64,000 nt of DNA from Leishmania donovani (lineage: Eukaryota > Euglenozoa > Kinetoplastea > Trypanosomatida > Trypanosomatidae): NCBI RefSeq assembly GCF_000227135.1, contig NC_018258.1, positions 1,216,724 to 1,280,723 on the forward strand. The letters are read 5' to 3'. Positions 1 to 12,699 of the stretch are shown in pieces. Under the pieces are notes generated by a model. That model searched no databases, was not told where the DNA came from, and saw only the letters and a program-made list of their open reading frames with translations. The position numbers were made by a program, and so were the translations under genes. Every line of letters begins with the position of its first letter. The first letter of the stretch is position 1.

Positions 1-2038
1 ACCAAAAAGACATCGCTGGGTATAGAAATGCGATAGCAGAGGCGGAAAGCGGGGATGGAGGAGGGATGGAGGGGCAGGCGACAGCGACTCGTTTATGTGT
101 ATCGAAGTGAGTCGCTGCATTGCCGTCGACTGACAGCAACGGTATCCAAGAAAGAAAGCTAGCGCGAGACAGAGAGGAGGCGAAGGAAGCCGAAACAAGC
201 GAAGCGATACAAGGGACGACATCGAGCTATACAAAACAGACAAGAAAACGAAAAATTGTTGGAGGCGGGGTCACGAGCTCATAACGGAAGAATCAAACAA
301 AAGCAAAAACAAAAGAAGAAACGGTCGATCGAAGCATCAGGTGCGAGAGTCTGCGCTGTGAGCGGTGAGGGCACAACGCAACACGCGCACCATGCTGAGG
401 GAGAGGAATAAACATATCAAGCCTAGAAGAGAGAGAAGCTAGTACTACATACAGAAGCCAGAGAAAGTGAACGGCGGCGCTAGAAGAATCAGACAACTAC
501 AATTCACAGAATGAACGACGGAGTGCTGATGAGAGGTACGAAAAGGAAGTGGGTAACGGAGTGAGAGTGCTGGATGGCTCATGAAGGCATGCGCAGGTGA
601 GGCATGCAAAGAGGCACCTACTCCATGACAACAGAATGCGCCACGCCAGAGATGAAAAAGGGATACTTTGGCCTTTCGCCGCCTCCCTCTCCTCCCAAAC
701 AGCGGCGCGCGGGTGTCTTTCGCTCATCGTGTCCACACGCCTGTCGCAAGGCAAACGCATCGCTCACGCACAACTCTATCGAAGCACGCACGCCGGCAGA
801 CGTGTCAGGCAAGACGAAAGAATACTACTACAGAGGCATCACTCGGCAAGCATTCATGGCGTTGTGCGCCAGAGAGCCGAAACCCCCCCAAAAAAGACAA
901 TCCGTCGCTCATCACAAGAGAACCAAAGCACACACACACACACACACTGCACAGTCAAAGTAGTGCGCAGAGCACGCGGGGTGCAGGCCGAGACGTGTGG
1001 CGCCCGAAGCCGGAAGACACGCAAAGGCGATGCACAAATAAAAGAAGACACAGGGTAGGGGTGCGTCACTGACCGATTAACCCACGAAATCGTATGACAT
1101 CAACGATGAAGATATAGATATATCGATATGTATATAGATATATAGATATATGTATACATTTGCATATATATAGAGATATATACACGTGCATGTGCGTGTG
1201 TGTGTGTGTGTGCATCGCAAACGACATGCTTACAGGCAAAGAGTACCGACGTGAGCTGCAGAAAGAAATAGAAGGCGAGAGACGCGGCATAATGGCCTCC
1301 GGTTTCCTTGGCGGAATGCGGAGTAACACGGAAGCGATGAGGAGGGAAAAGAGGGGCAGGGGAGGGGGAGGGGCGGCAGAGGGTCTCACTTGCGTGTGTG
1401 TGTGTGTGTGTTTCAGTGGCTGAAGCACCAAAAGGAATAGCGGGAAACGAGAGCACCAAAAAGGGGAGCGGAACAAGCAAAAACAAAGAAGACGAAGTTC
1501 CAGGCAGCGACGAAGGAAGGCGGGGAGAAATCTCGCTTGCCGGGGAAGTTGTGCGAAAGGGGGCTTTGCGTCATTGGCGTATATAGCTATGTATGGTCTC
1601 TCCGATGGCGAAAATGGAAACAAGTGAGGAGCGCGGCGAGAGCGGAAGCGGGCCGTTGGCGACCACCTCCCTCTGCAGCATGAAGTTTGGCGCCAGAGCG
1701 TTGGCAAAGGGTAGAACGAAGACAGTCTTGGCACTGCAACAACGACAAGAGAGCGAAGCAAGGTCCAAAAACAAAGATGCAGGAGAGGGAGCACGCGTAG
1801 ACAAGGTCCATAAAAGCACTGCGCAAACATACTGAGGCGACATATGGAAAGGCAGGCCCAGCAAGCGCAGAGCGCGACGAAAAGGAGAAAACAACAAAAA
1901 GATGCGGCACATTAACAAAAAATGACATCGCCAGGAGGATACACACACACACACACACACACGCACACATGTGCAAAGTAAAAAAAAAAAACACAGACAT
2001 TGGGCTTTCCGTATCAGCCTTATTCGTTTCGGTGCGTC
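1..2038. other. Non-coding spacer left of the 203-residue gene
   Basis: I see no credible gene here. Open frames on both strands are made of dinucleotide repeats and low-complexity sequence. The stretch holds (CA)n at about 929-947 and 1941-1961, (TG)n at 1191-1212 and 1394-1411, and an AT-rich block at 1110-1183. Because transcription runs leftward, it probably contains the 3' UTR of the gene at 2039-2650 and the spacer to the next gene outside the window. Confidence 0.6.
1110..1212. repeat. AT-rich block followed by (TG)n microsatellite
   Basis: Positions 1110-1183 are imperfect GATATA/TATAGA repeats, far more AT-rich than the surroundings. They run directly into alternating TG at 1191-1212. 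The read is direct; no function is implied. Confidence 0.85.
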
Positions 2039-2650
2039 TTAGGCGTATAGCTCATCAAAAGCGGCAGCCACCTTCAGCATGGCGTCATCCATGGCGGCGG
2101 TGCGATGCACCTTCTGCTCCACCCACCGTTCGAGCACATACTCCGCATTTCGCTGCAGAGCCGCCGGCGCTGGCTTGGTGCTGCTCGGATGTGGCATGAC
2201 TCGATCCTCTGCGATGCGAAGCCAGTGGAGTGAGGTGGTGCTGACACTGCAGCCAGCGGGCATGGTGGAGGTGCTTGCCGAGATGCCCAGAGTGGACATC
2301 TCGCCTAAGCGCATGTGGGAGCTCAACAGCGAGTTCGCCTCGCACATGTCGTTGAAAGAGCCCACACGCTTTGCCACATCGCTGAAGCTCGGCTGCGTCG
2401 GCGGAAGCGGGCGTCCCAGCTGGCGCGGCGGTGACGCGTGGCGGCTAGCACGACGACCACGGTGCGTGTCCACCAGAGAGTGAAAAGACGCGAGCGGGGC
2501 CGAAATGGGCTTCTTTGGCGCGGGCAGCTTCGCGACATCACCGTTGCTAGCAGGAGCCGCATCCCATGCGTCGGTGGAGCAGAAGAGGAAGTGAACCTCA
2601 TGCGGCGCGCAGGTCCTCGTCATCGAGGCCGGTACGTCACGGTCACTCAT
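2039..2650 (-). CDS. Hypothetical protein, 203 residues
   Basis: I do not recognise this protein. The frame reads from an ATG at 2650 (protein begins MSDRDVPASM) to a stop at 2039. The open frame extends further upstream, but that extension contains low-complexity sequence and no clear domain, so I chose the inner Met. The N-terminal half is Pro/Ser/Ala-rich and likely disordered. The C-terminal 60 residues look helical, with a run around VLERWVEQKVHR and a short acidic end (FDELYA). No signal peptide or membrane segment is visible. Its composition is more protein-like than any overlapping frame, and it lies on the same strand as every other gene. It is the last gene of the cluster inside the window. 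It could be a trypanosomatid-specific protein. Confidence that it is coding is moderate; its function is unknown. Confidence 0.65.
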   Translation of the reverse strand: MSDRDVPASMTRTCAPHEVHFLFCSTDAWDAAPASNGDVAKLPAPKKPISAPLASFHSLVDTHRGRRASRHASPPRQLGRPLPPTQPSFSDVAKRVGSFNDMCEANSLLSSHMRLGEMSTLGISASTSTMPAGCSVSTTSLHWLRIAEDRVMPHPSSTKPAPAALQRNAEYVLERWVEQKVHRTAAMDDAMLKVAAAFDELYA

Positions 2651-5600
2651 CGCGGCGACGAAAGGGGAAAAACGAGAGACAATCGTGCTAAAGGGAGAAC
2701 GCAAGACGCGACTGTTGATGCTAAGAAACACAGCTGATCCGTCCCAGGCGTATTCTCTTTTTTTTTTGCCGTTGTTCGACACGGTAACGGAGGGGGCGGG
2801 GTCGCAGCCGAGCGTGAGCAGTGCGCTCGAAAACGATTGGTGGTGATTATGAGACAGCTGACAAGAAGTCAATGCAGGAGTGGGCGTCGTGGGAACGACA
2901 GCGCCCGGGCGAGAGCGTGACTCGACGCAGAGGGAGTAGAGGTGAGTGGGACACACAAGTCACGAATGTCAAAAATTGGAGAGTGCGGATGAGTACGGTG
3001 AGCAGTAAAACCGCATACGAATGCCGATGAGCTGATACCCCCTCCACCGCCACAACAGCACCAGCGAGAAACGGGTCCGTAGTCGAGGCCCGGCACCACA
3101 GCCAGTGCACCGAGACAGCCACACTAAAACAAAGGAGCGACGAAGCGCTAAGCAAAAACAAATGAGCACACACGAACCGACACGACAACACCACAACGCA
3201 GAAACAGCAGAGGAATAGGGCAAAGGCGGACGAGTGGGTGGGAGACGGACGCACACGGGGATATATACACACGCACACACCCAGTTAGACGAATCTTATT
3301 GATATGAGCCAGACTACAGATACACAACGCAAAAAGAAGCGCACCTAGACAAGGGACCTGCCAGCCCAGCGAACGAGAGAGAAAGAGGGTCAGAGGTAGA
3401 GCGTGCAGGAGCCGGGGCACGACAGAAATCAGAAAGGGAGCAGAGCGCACACCTATCCAGACGTACAGAAAGCGAAGTGTACCCGCGCCCACGAAAAAGA
3501 CGCGTGAGCAGCTGCCGGTGCAGAGAAAGCACGCGATTAAGACGGACAGGCGGAGTGCAGCGGCACAGTCTAGACGGGGCCAAAGTACAGGCCGATTCGG
3601 ATGAAGCGTTGGAAATCGAGATTGACAACGCTCCTGTAGACGCAAACTCAGGCGCGAGGACGCCGACCAGAAGCGCACTCGAACGAAGTGCCCAAGGGGG
3701 AGAGCAGGAGGAGTGGCGGAGCGATGGAGGGCTGAGACCTGATGGGCGTTCGCCTTTCGGTCGGAGGAGGTGCCTACGCAAGCCTGGAACGCAGACGGGG
3801 CCTCTAAAGACACGCGAGGGTGAGGATCAGCAGGGAAAAAGGAGGGGTAAAAGACACACACTCACACACACGCACAAAGGGAAGTGAAGGAGGCAGACGG
3901 AGTCCATGCACAGAGCGCTCCGAAGCCGCCACGAACAACAACACCAACAGCCTATCAACAAAAAAGTGGCGAAAGAGAAGACACCGGCACACACACACAC
4001 ACACACACGTCCGTGCACACGCACACGCGAAAAAAAAAGAAGGAAACAATACGCTAGAAAACGAATTTGCGAAGGAAACAAAATTTGAGAAAGCGACGGG
4101 GGGGGGGGCTGAATCATGTAGCTTCAAAAGAAGGGAGTGAAGCGATGCGCGGTTCAAAAGGCGCCAAGATATTGAGTGGATGCAGAAGACCCACTTAGTG
4201 ACTCTGTGGTGAGGCGTCTGCGAGGCAACGTTTCGTTGCCAGGCAGTTGTTGGTAGTTTTCCCTTTTGTTGTTGTTTTCTTTGTTCCCACAAATCGAGCT
4301 CTACCGTTGCTGCACTTCCTGCGTATCGCGCGTGAGAGACAGCGGAAGGCGCCCCCGTGTGCACACCGCGAGAGCCAATAAGCGAATAAAGCGGATTATC
4401 GACGTATTCAGAGAGAACCGCAGCAGAGAACTGCTATTCGGGAGAAAACGCCGAAGAAAGAAACACCAGCAAGCCTATACCGCACAGGGAGAAGAAAACT
4501 AGTCTCCAGTTACCCAAGATGGGCTACACGCAACAAACGTGTGAATGATCAGTGTTAGCTGCAGGAGATGTTCGCGTGAGAGAGTACTGACAATGAGAGC
4601 CTGCACAAACGCAAACGCATACACCCCGCCCCGCGCGCACTGAAAAAAAAAAAAAAACAGATGAAGCACTCACACCCACTGCAAAATTTGCAGAAGTTTA
4701 CAACAACAGAAGCCGATAAAACACACACAAAAAAGATTCGAGAGAAGCAAACAACACAGAGCGTAATCAATCAATGAATTCGACACCCTCGTGAGGAACA
4801 CACGACACCGACGATACGTCTAAGCAGTCGCGCAGACAATTGAGATCGAGAAGACACGAAAAGAAGCGCGAGGCCGAAACCGTTGCCGTTGCAAGGGCAC
4901 AATCATGCAAATCGGAGAGATACAGAGAGAGGAAGACCTGAGACGGCGTCAGGCACCGCAGATGCACGCTGAGAAACGAGCACCGGCACGAGCCGACTCC
5001 CTGTACGCACGCGAAAAGAGCGTCAGAAAACCGTGCACAAGGAAGCAGAAAAAAAGGGAGGGGGCGCTGTAGGGCAAGCCAAAGACCCATACACTACAAG
5101 AACAACGACTGAGACACGCGAGAGGGGTTGAGGCGAGAACAGCAATGTTTGACTTTTCCTGGCCGATGACGTGCACAGCAGGGGAGTAGGCTGGGGGGTG
5201 GGTGCACCCTCACGAAGAGCACGATTTAGCGGAGGCAACACAGCGTAACGCACCCAGTTTCCCGAGCGAAGGGACTACGCGCACACACAAGACAGCCACG
5301 ATAGGGGGAAAAGGTAAACAACACAACGCGAAAAAAAAAATACAAGAAGGGGTCGAGAGGCAGAGCGCCAAAGAGAGAAGATCGAGCAGGGCTTAGGGGG
5401 CGAAGGGTTAGGTCGGGGGGCAGTCGCGCAAAACAAATGGAAAGCGCCGTGGTGGTGACGCAAGAAGGGCCGCCACGCTTTCGAGGCTGGAAAGCAACAA
5501 AAAATGCTAAAGAGGACGAGAGACACACAGAGAGCGTCTGTTGGGAGAGGGTGGGTGGGGGGGGGCAGGAAGAGAGCGAGTCTGTCGCGACACCACAAAT

Positions 5601-6541
5601 GTGAGTGCTGGCGGATGCCTGCGTGTGCGAGTCTTGGACAGCGCCTCGTGAAAGAGGACGAGATACGAAGAAGTAGGGGACGCCTCCGATACGCACTGTG
5701 ACGGTGGCAGCTCGCTGTAAGGGAAAGAGAGAATAGAAAGGGGGACACTATATATAGATATCTACGGCCTACAGATACCGCTATACGTTTCTATGTGTTG
5801 CTTCGACCGTGTTAAGCGCAGACGAACGCGAACAAATCGATGTTTCCATGGACGGACGGGGAACCCCCAAAACGTACGCGGGAGGCACAATGAAAATGAG
5901 GAGGTGGTGGGGAAATGGCGAGAGATTCGCAGAGGGCGGAACGACATCGGTCGAAGCGTGGAGGCATAAGAATGCATAAAGTTCGTCATGCGTGGCCTTT
6001 TCGCCGCCGTCGCTCCCCCCCCTCTCCCTAACGGGAGAGCAAACGTGTACACCCCTCTGCTCCCCCCCCTGGACAAGGCTGGGGCGTAGCGGGTGGCACA
6101 GTCGCGTGGGCTCAACTCGCGGTAGCGTCGCCGTACCGAGCAACTACAGGTGTGTAGAGAAAACAGAGCGAAAGAAATGTCGGGTTGACTTTTTCTTCTC
6201 GCCTTACTGAAATTGGAAAGCTGTAGAATGCGGCAGTGACGCCGTGTGCGATTCAAGAACTAAGCAGCGGTCACGTGTACGGTGAATGAGAGGGTGCGCA
6301 CGCTCTCGTTGGTGATGCAATAGGCCTGGGTGTCGCGGCATACCAGTAGCCGCTCTTGTAGCTGTTCTATCGGCTGATAACAGTGGGCAAAATGGGCAAG
6401 GAAAGACAAAAAAGGGAATCTCCGCCGAGCCACGTAGTAACGTGCATACGCTCAGGCACCTATAATACCGCACTATGGCGTGGGCGACATGGGAAAGGTG
6501 CCCCCTCCCCCGCAGCAGCAGAGAAAAAAAGAACGCGCACA
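2651..6541. other. Long non-coding spacer
   Basis: Nearly 4 kb without a recognisable gene. Open frames are Arg/Ser/Cys-rich on one strand and Lys/Glu/Thr-rich on the other, as expected from purine-rich DNA read in random frames. It holds (CA)n at 3988-4008, A-runs such as 4636-4650, and a G-run at 4098-4108. It probably includes the 3' UTR of the gene at 6542-7225 and the splice-leader acceptor region of the gene at 2039-2650. Confidence 0.6.
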
Positions 6542-7225
6542 TCAGTCCGAGCCTGCCGTACTCTGCTTCAGCGCTTGATAGCCTTTCAACACAGACGACG
6601 CCTCCGGAATCGCGGCGCGAAAGGCATCAGCCATTTCATGTAGATCATGCAGAGTCATGCAGCGGATCAACCAAACCTCTACCTCGAAACGCATATAGCT
6701 GCCGACGGGACACAGCACGGATGCCTCGATGGTCTCTCGATGACCATCCGAATCTATGTCGTGTGGCTGGGTTCGGGAAGCAGAGGCACCGGTCTGGGCC
6801 ACGTTTGCAGCTACCACCGCTACCTCTTTCGTTCGCGCGTCGCTGCTTCTGAACCACCTCATGAAAAACGACTGGGTTTTGATACCCACCAGCCCCTTCA
6901 GACAGACCGTCCGCCTGGCCAGCTCACTGCCGAAATGCTCGGGTATGTTATCCGAGCTGAATGTCGGCCATAGCTCCACCGAGTCGATGCGGTTCATGCA
7001 GCGGTGGTCCAGGTTCTCGGCCTTGTGGGCCTTGCTGAGGTACAGTCGGCCGTGCGCAGTGTCGATGGTGAGGACACGGGTGTGCCAGAGGGTGCGATCA
7101 AAGCTGCCTTGCTTCTCAATGACAAATTGCTGCAGTGTGGGAGGTTGCGGTGAAGACGGCGACACACCCCGGAAGCCGGTCGGCCTGGCCGCCTCCTTCC
7201 CGGTCCTTGGCAGAAGAGTGGGCAT
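6542..7225 (-). CDS. Small PH-like protein, family member A (227 residues)
   Basis: This belongs to the locus-specific family described under the findings. After a Pro/Ser-rich leader, residues about 34-60 carry the family hallmark VIEKQGS followed by WHTRVLTID, which reads as the first strands of a PH-type barrel. A following segment (DSVELWPTF) matches the conserved V-MWPRY block of members B and C. Near the C-terminus, VWLIRCMTLHDLHEMADAF matches the W-IRFTS-SYELAV block, which would be the last strand and C-terminal helix of the fold. I placed the start at the Met at 7225. The frame stays open to a Met at 7393, which would add 56 Ser/Pro-rich residues without family similarity. No signal peptide is seen. 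A role in lipid or protein binding is an inference from the fold only. It is the most diverged of the four small members and is separated from the next by 8 kb of retroposon-rich DNA. Confidence 0.75.
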   Translation of the reverse strand: MPTLLPRTGKEAARPTGFRGVSPSSPQPPTLQQFVIEKQGSFDRTLWHTRVLTIDTAHGRLYLSKAHKAENLDHRCMNRIDSVELWPTFSSDNIPEHFGSELARRTVCLKGLVGIKTQSFFMRWFRSSDARTKEVAVVAANVAQTGASASRTQPHDIDSDGHRETIEASVLCPVGSYMRFEVEVWLIRCMTLHDLHEMADAFRAAIPEASSVLKGYQALKQSTAGSD

Positions 7226-7559
7226 CGGAGAACACTGTTGCCCCACGGTGACAGAAGCTTCTGCAGTGGTGGAGCCATGGGAAGAAACTGACACGGTTGC
7301 GAGATGAGAGCAACGGCGTGGTGGTGGGGCATTAAGTGGAGGTCGTCGGTTGGAGGGAGAAGAAACACACAACGTTTCGCTCACGGAGAACACGATACAG
7401 TCTCACGCTCTCAGCATGGGAGCATCCTCTCTCTGCATCCGCAGATCACTTTCTTGTCGAAGGCATGCATAGACAGAGAGAAAGCGGCGGCGGCGGCGGC
7501 GGCTTCAGACCGAGTGGTGAACTAAGCGCCCTTGCTTCCGCTCTTTTTATCCATCTCAA

Positions 7560-8110
7560 GAGCCATCAATCACGAAGTGGAGGGAGTGGGTGTCGCCGCC
7601 GCGCGCGGTGTCACGGGGATCGGTGCCCAGGAGCCGGGGGGGGGGGGGCAGTCAACCAGCCTCTTATCCTCTGCTAATTCAAAGCCACATCTGGCCGTGA
7701 CAGCGTCCATCAACCACGACATGGGGAAGTCATAGCGAGTCCTCGCTGCTGATTGTGGGCGGCCAGGTCGCGCAGGGCGCTGCGTCGGAGCGACCTGCGA
7801 GAGCCAGCACTTTTGCATTATCCAGGTGATAGGCAAAGTCTCAGCGTGGCCAGCACATATTCCATACGGCTCTCGCACTGCCTGTTCATGGAGAGGCTGA
7901 GCCACCGTGAGGATATTACACCGCGCGGCGATTGGCATGATGAGAGCAGCTGTGAGTCCATCTGCGAAACGGCAAGGAGACAGTGTTGGCCTCAGAGGCC
8001 GTGCACTCCAATGACTGAGCCGGTCCATTATGCTGCGCCACGTGTCCGCGGCTGCTTCGCAGCACGCGATGGACGGGCAGCATACGGGGTAGGACTGAGT
8101 CCACCTTGTG
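7560..8110 (-). repeat. Diverged inverted copy of the SIDER-like repeat
   Basis: Read on the minus strand, this stretch matches the repeat at 38468-38935. Shared blocks include GACCTGGCCGCCCACA, CAGCAGCGAGGACTCGCTAT, ACTTCCCCA and GGCCAGATGTGGCT, as well as a GCGAAGCAGCCG block and a final GACACCGCGCGCGGCGGCG block. It is longer between these blocks than the plus-strand copies and clearly more diverged. Homology is read by eye. Assignment to the SIDER class (short degenerate relatives of ingi/DIRE elements) is an inference. Confidence 0.6.
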
Positions 8111-8575
8111 ATCTCCGATGGAATGGGCACGGCGCACAACAAGAAGAAAGTGGACACGGGGCGCTGATCTCATGTTCGGGTGGCCAGCCTCATCCGGTCT
8201 TACGCAAAGGCACCACAAAAAACTACACAGAGAGAGACCAGTTCACGCGTTCTCGATTTGACGGCCATACGGAACAAGGTTGGGGCTCGCAAGGGCGACA
8301 GGCTACAAAGACCGACAACATCCACGTGCATGAGCGTGCGCGCAGCTGTGTAAAGGAGAAGGCGACGAAGACGCAACACACTCACACAAAAAAAAGTCGA
8401 CTATGAGCGACCCGCCTTGCAGTGAACGCCTCCACTCGAAAGCGGTCTCACCATCACCGCTGTGGTCGATCTACTTCGGGCACCACCGAATGAAATCGGC
8501 TTTCAAACAACAAAAAAAAGGGCGGTAGGCAAGCAGAGATACTCCTGGCTCCGTTGCTTCCTTTCTGTGTCATTC

Positions 8576-9117
8576 GTTGTCTAGCTTGTTCCTGCCGCCA
8601 CGAACAGGCCTAATAACATACGCGCATACACACAAACACAGCGCAGACGCCCTCCGTCGAGCTGCGGTTCGATCCCTCCCGCCTAGGGCGAGACAGCTGC
8701 CGCCGAAGCGGGGGCATGCGTCTCACGGTCTCTTCTTGTTCTTCCTCGCGCCTCCCTCGCACGCGTGCTGCGCCACCGGCACCAGACCGGCCTGGGTGCA
8801 CTGCGCGCCTGGACCCAACGCGGGCAGCGTCCAGGGTCCTGCTCAAGGGCGGAGGCACCGGCGTCCGCCGTGCGCGTAGTAGAGGGGTGGTGGTGGCCCA
8901 GGTGCATGCCGCACGGGCTCACGGAATCAGTTGGCCAGCCGCAGGCCAGGGCCCCCTGGAGGCCCTGTGCTCCGCCTGTGTGCCCTCCCTCGCGCCCTCC
9001 GTCGCCTCAAGCAGCGGCATGCCATAGTACGGTGTGGAGACTCTCCATATGGGTGCCCGGACGACCCGATGCTGCCATTCGGGGTGCTCGCGTCATGCCC
9101 CCCCCCCGGCATCTGTG
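8576..9117. repeat. 0.54-kb dispersed repeat, copy 1
   Basis: The sequence from GTTGTCTAGCTTGTTCCTG to the C-run before CATCTGTG is almost identical to 11881-12423. All reading frames in it recur in the second copy. The left boundary is sharp: flanks diverge immediately before GTTGTCTAGC. The right boundary lies at a C-run of different length in the two copies. No intact protein is encoded. It may be a SIDER-class retroposon. It lies in the long spacer between PH-like members A and B. Confidence 0.85.
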
Positions 9118-11880
9118 TCGTTCACACCTCCACGCTGGCGCGGTCGGGCTGCCGCACCGCAAACTACTGCCTCTTGCTTCTCTGCCTGTCCGTGGAAGGA
9201 GGAGGGACGGACAGCACAGGAAAGCGCGTAGCTGGAATGAGCAGCAGAGTGCTTGCAGGGATTAGAGCCTATCACACCTATCGCACCTCCACCTCGAAAG
9301 ACTCAACGAAAGCAAGCCCACCTGCAGGATCAGGTATATCTCGAAGGTGAAACGAGGGGCCACAAAGAAAAAGGCGTTACAGAGCGTCCCACCCACCCCA
9401 CACGAAAACATTCAAAGGAAAACACGAAAAAATTTGCCGACATTTTTTTGTTCGCTCGCGAGGCTTTCCTCGTTGTGTTGTTGTTGTGCCTGCGTAGCTC
9501 AGCAAGCATAACACGGACAGGCGCCCATGACACACGACCAACGGGGACGCGGCAGGGGCTGGCCCTTGGAGCAGCGTGGCTCAGGATGCCGGAAAGGCAC
9601 CCATGACACATGGAGTGTGTAAGGAAAAGCCAAAGAAGACGCAACCAAAACGCAAAAAAAAAAGGTAGGAATGGGGCAAGCGGAAAAGGCGATAGGAGAT
9701 GCCTCGAGAACGGACTGGAAAGTCGGTCGTCGTCAGCAGAGTACCCCGTGGTGCAAGAACAAGTACTGAAAATGCATCGTCGTCGTATACGAGCGGGCAC
9801 GTGTGTTCCAATCAAAAAGGTGGCGAGAGAGCCGAGGGAACCAAAAAAAAAAAAAGGAGGGGAGACCACTAGGAAACTGCGGGTGAGCGGTGCCTTTGTA
9901 TTGGCACGTGCGACGGAAGGAAGATCCGCGTAGAGGCGCGGCTGCCTGTGCAAAACGCTTGCCAGATGAAAGGTCCGCTGCGTTGAAGACGTGAGAGGGG
10001 AAGAAGAGCGGAAGACGAGATGAGGGGTCCGGGTGACAGGTTACTGTACAGTGAATATCCGAACGCGGCGACGGAAACAGACCGGTCCTCGTTCGCTGTG
10101 GAGGTAGCGGACGAAGGGGCATGACCGGGAGAGAGAAGCACCTCTCCTGTGGCCTCCACGAGGCGCAGCTTCTCAGAGGTGGTATCGAAGCTGGGTTTCC
10201 GTATCCGTTTAGTTCCCTAGGCGACCAAGTTAAGGTTCCACAGGCACAAAACCCGCACACACGCATACAGCAATGACAGCAAACAACCAAAGGAATGGCC
10301 ACACAGCGATCATAGCAGGTGTACAGGACATCAGCGCACACACCACGCAAGAGACCCGGCCTAGCAGAGCACATGGCTACACGGGAGAGGCCCCCACCGC
10401 ACCCCCTCATCCGCTCAATACACAAACAGAGGAGACGAAAGGAGGCCCATGGCAATAGGCCGACACGCAAAGAACACACACGCACACACAAACCCGAAAA
10501 GGGGAGAGGAAGAGGAGCAGAGAGTTGAGAGGCAGGCAGTGGCAGGCGGTGGCAAGCAGCGGCGGCGCGAAACAACAAGAGGACAAGAAAACAAAAAGGT
10601 GAAAAGGACTGTAACGTCATTAGATGTCGGCGGGATGGGGAGGGACAGACAAAACAAGGACATAAAAGGATGACGACATTGCAGGGAGGAGGAGGAGGGG
10701 AGTGACAGAAGACGCAGAAGACGAGCACGCGTAACGGGGGCGACAGCGAGAGATGGCGGCAAGTTCAGGCGGGGCGAAAAGGGGACGAGAGAAGTCGCCC
10801 AAACAGCGAGAGAGAGAAAGCGAAGACAGAGTTTAGAGAATCACTGGAAGACAGCAGCGGTGCATTGGGCAACCGAACAAGCGTGTTGTCATCGTGATGT
10901 TGGTGGTGGTCTATAGAGAAAAAAAAATAAATTTCTTTTTACCCCTTCCAATCCGACACAGGACCTCTGAGAACAGAGAAGACAAAACACGCAATTGAGG
11001 GACGACTCAGCGGGTGTTGTTTTCGTGCTCTAGTGTGTGGGGGTGGGGTGGTGGTGGTGGCATGAGATATGTTCGAACACCGAAAGGGATCGAAGGCAGA
11101 GAGCGACCGCCTACTCCTGAGCTTATCCTCTCACCTTTTTTTTTCGCACACAAGAGCGAGAGGTGCAGAACGCGACGCGTACAGACTATAGCGAGCCTCA
11201 GCCTCATGCACCTTCAAGAAAGAGAGAAACCGACTGCGTTGCCCACCCACACACGCACACACGCTAACTGGAACGGGCCCAGGCACGGCATGTGAGACAG
11301 ACACGCACGCCCAAGCATGGATACAAAGACGCGACCTGTTTCTGTGCATGGACAGCCAAAGGTACCTGCATTGGACGATGTAAGTCGAAGAGCAGACAGC
11401 CACTGCGATCACAATTCGCTTCAGTTCACAACACGAGCACCACGCACACACACTCACACACGAGACAGGGAGCGGATATCTCCATTCCAGTAAGGAGCCG
11501 CAACTACGCGCTCCTTCAGATATTGTCTTTAGTCGGAGGACCACGGCACAAGGACAGAGCAGGGATGGCGGCAGAGCGGATGTGGCAGCATAACACACCT
11601 TTCTTCCCACCTCCTCACAGGCACAGCAGCTCCGCTGCTAAAGGCCGTGGCTGTCATGCTCGTCACGCAGTCTCCAAGAAGTCAAAGGCACTCTGGGAGA
11701 CTTGTGTCTCATTCCGTTAAATCCGAGAGGCAGCAACGAAACAACGACAAAAAGGGGAAAAGATCCTCGGCAGTGCGAAGACGGCCCCAAACACACCGAG
11801 AGCAACCAAAACAGATGGCGGGCACCAACACCGAAAAAAAGACGGGAAGAGCCAGTGCGAGGGAACCGAGCAGGTCTTTG

Positions 11881-12423
11881 GTTGTCTAGCTTGTTCCTGC
11901 CGCCACGAACAGGCCTAATAACATACGCGCATACACACAAACACAGCGCAGACGCCCTCCGTCGAGCTGCGGTTCGATCCCTCCCGCCTAGGGCGAGACA
12001 GCTGCCGCCGAAGCGGGGGCATGCGTCTCACGGTCTCTTCTTGTTCTTCCTCGCGCCTCCCTCGCACGCGTGCTGCGCCACCGGCACCAGACCGGCCTGG
12101 GTGCACTGCGCGCCTGGACCCAACGCGGGCAGCGTCCAGGGTCCTGCTCAAGGGCGGAGGCACCGGCGTCCGCCGTGCGCGTAGTAGAGGGGTGGTGGTG
12201 GCCCAGGTGCATGCCGCACGGGCTCACGGAATCAGTTGGCCAGCCGCAGGCCAGGGCCCCCTGGAGGCCCTGTGCTCCGCCTGTGTGCCCTCCCTCGCGC
12301 CCTCCGTCGCCTCAAGCAGCGGCATGCCATAGTACGGTGTGGAGACTCTCCATATGGGTGCCCGGACGACCCGATGCTGCCATTCGGGGTGCTCGCGTCA
12401 TGCCCCCCCCCTGGGCATCTGTG
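11881..12423. repeat. 0.54-kb dispersed repeat, copy 2
   Basis: Near-identical to 8576-9117 in the same orientation, 3.3 kb away. Beyond the C-run at about 12404-12411 the two copies differ. This copy continues into sequence that leads toward the degenerate LINE remnant at 12.7-14.5 kb, so the repeat may be linked to that element's end. This is direct sequence comparison by eye; the class assignment is an inference. Confidence 0.85.
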
Positions 12424-12699
12424 CCTCAGCAGCCCACACGGCCGGGTGGGGGACGTTCCGCATGCTCCGCGCACATGCACACGGCGGCTCGCTCGCATGC
12501 GTCTCTTCGCGCCTCTGCATGCTTTCTTCGGATGCGAGGCGCCGTGCCGGCGGTGCTTGACAGCGCGTGCGCACAAAGAGCTCACAGTCTGTCTCCCTGG
12601 AGCGGGGCCCAGGAGGGCCAGCCACAGAGACACGTCACGATAAGCCCATAGAGCGCATTTGAGATCGGCCTAATCGCATCATGGCATGCACGGGCAGCG

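Noticed and set aside
8640..8690. GGTTCGATCCC resembling the B box of a tRNA gene
   Set aside because: The bases on either side do not form a T-stem, there is no acceptor or anticodon arm, and the motif sits inside the 0.54-kb repeat and recurs in both copies.
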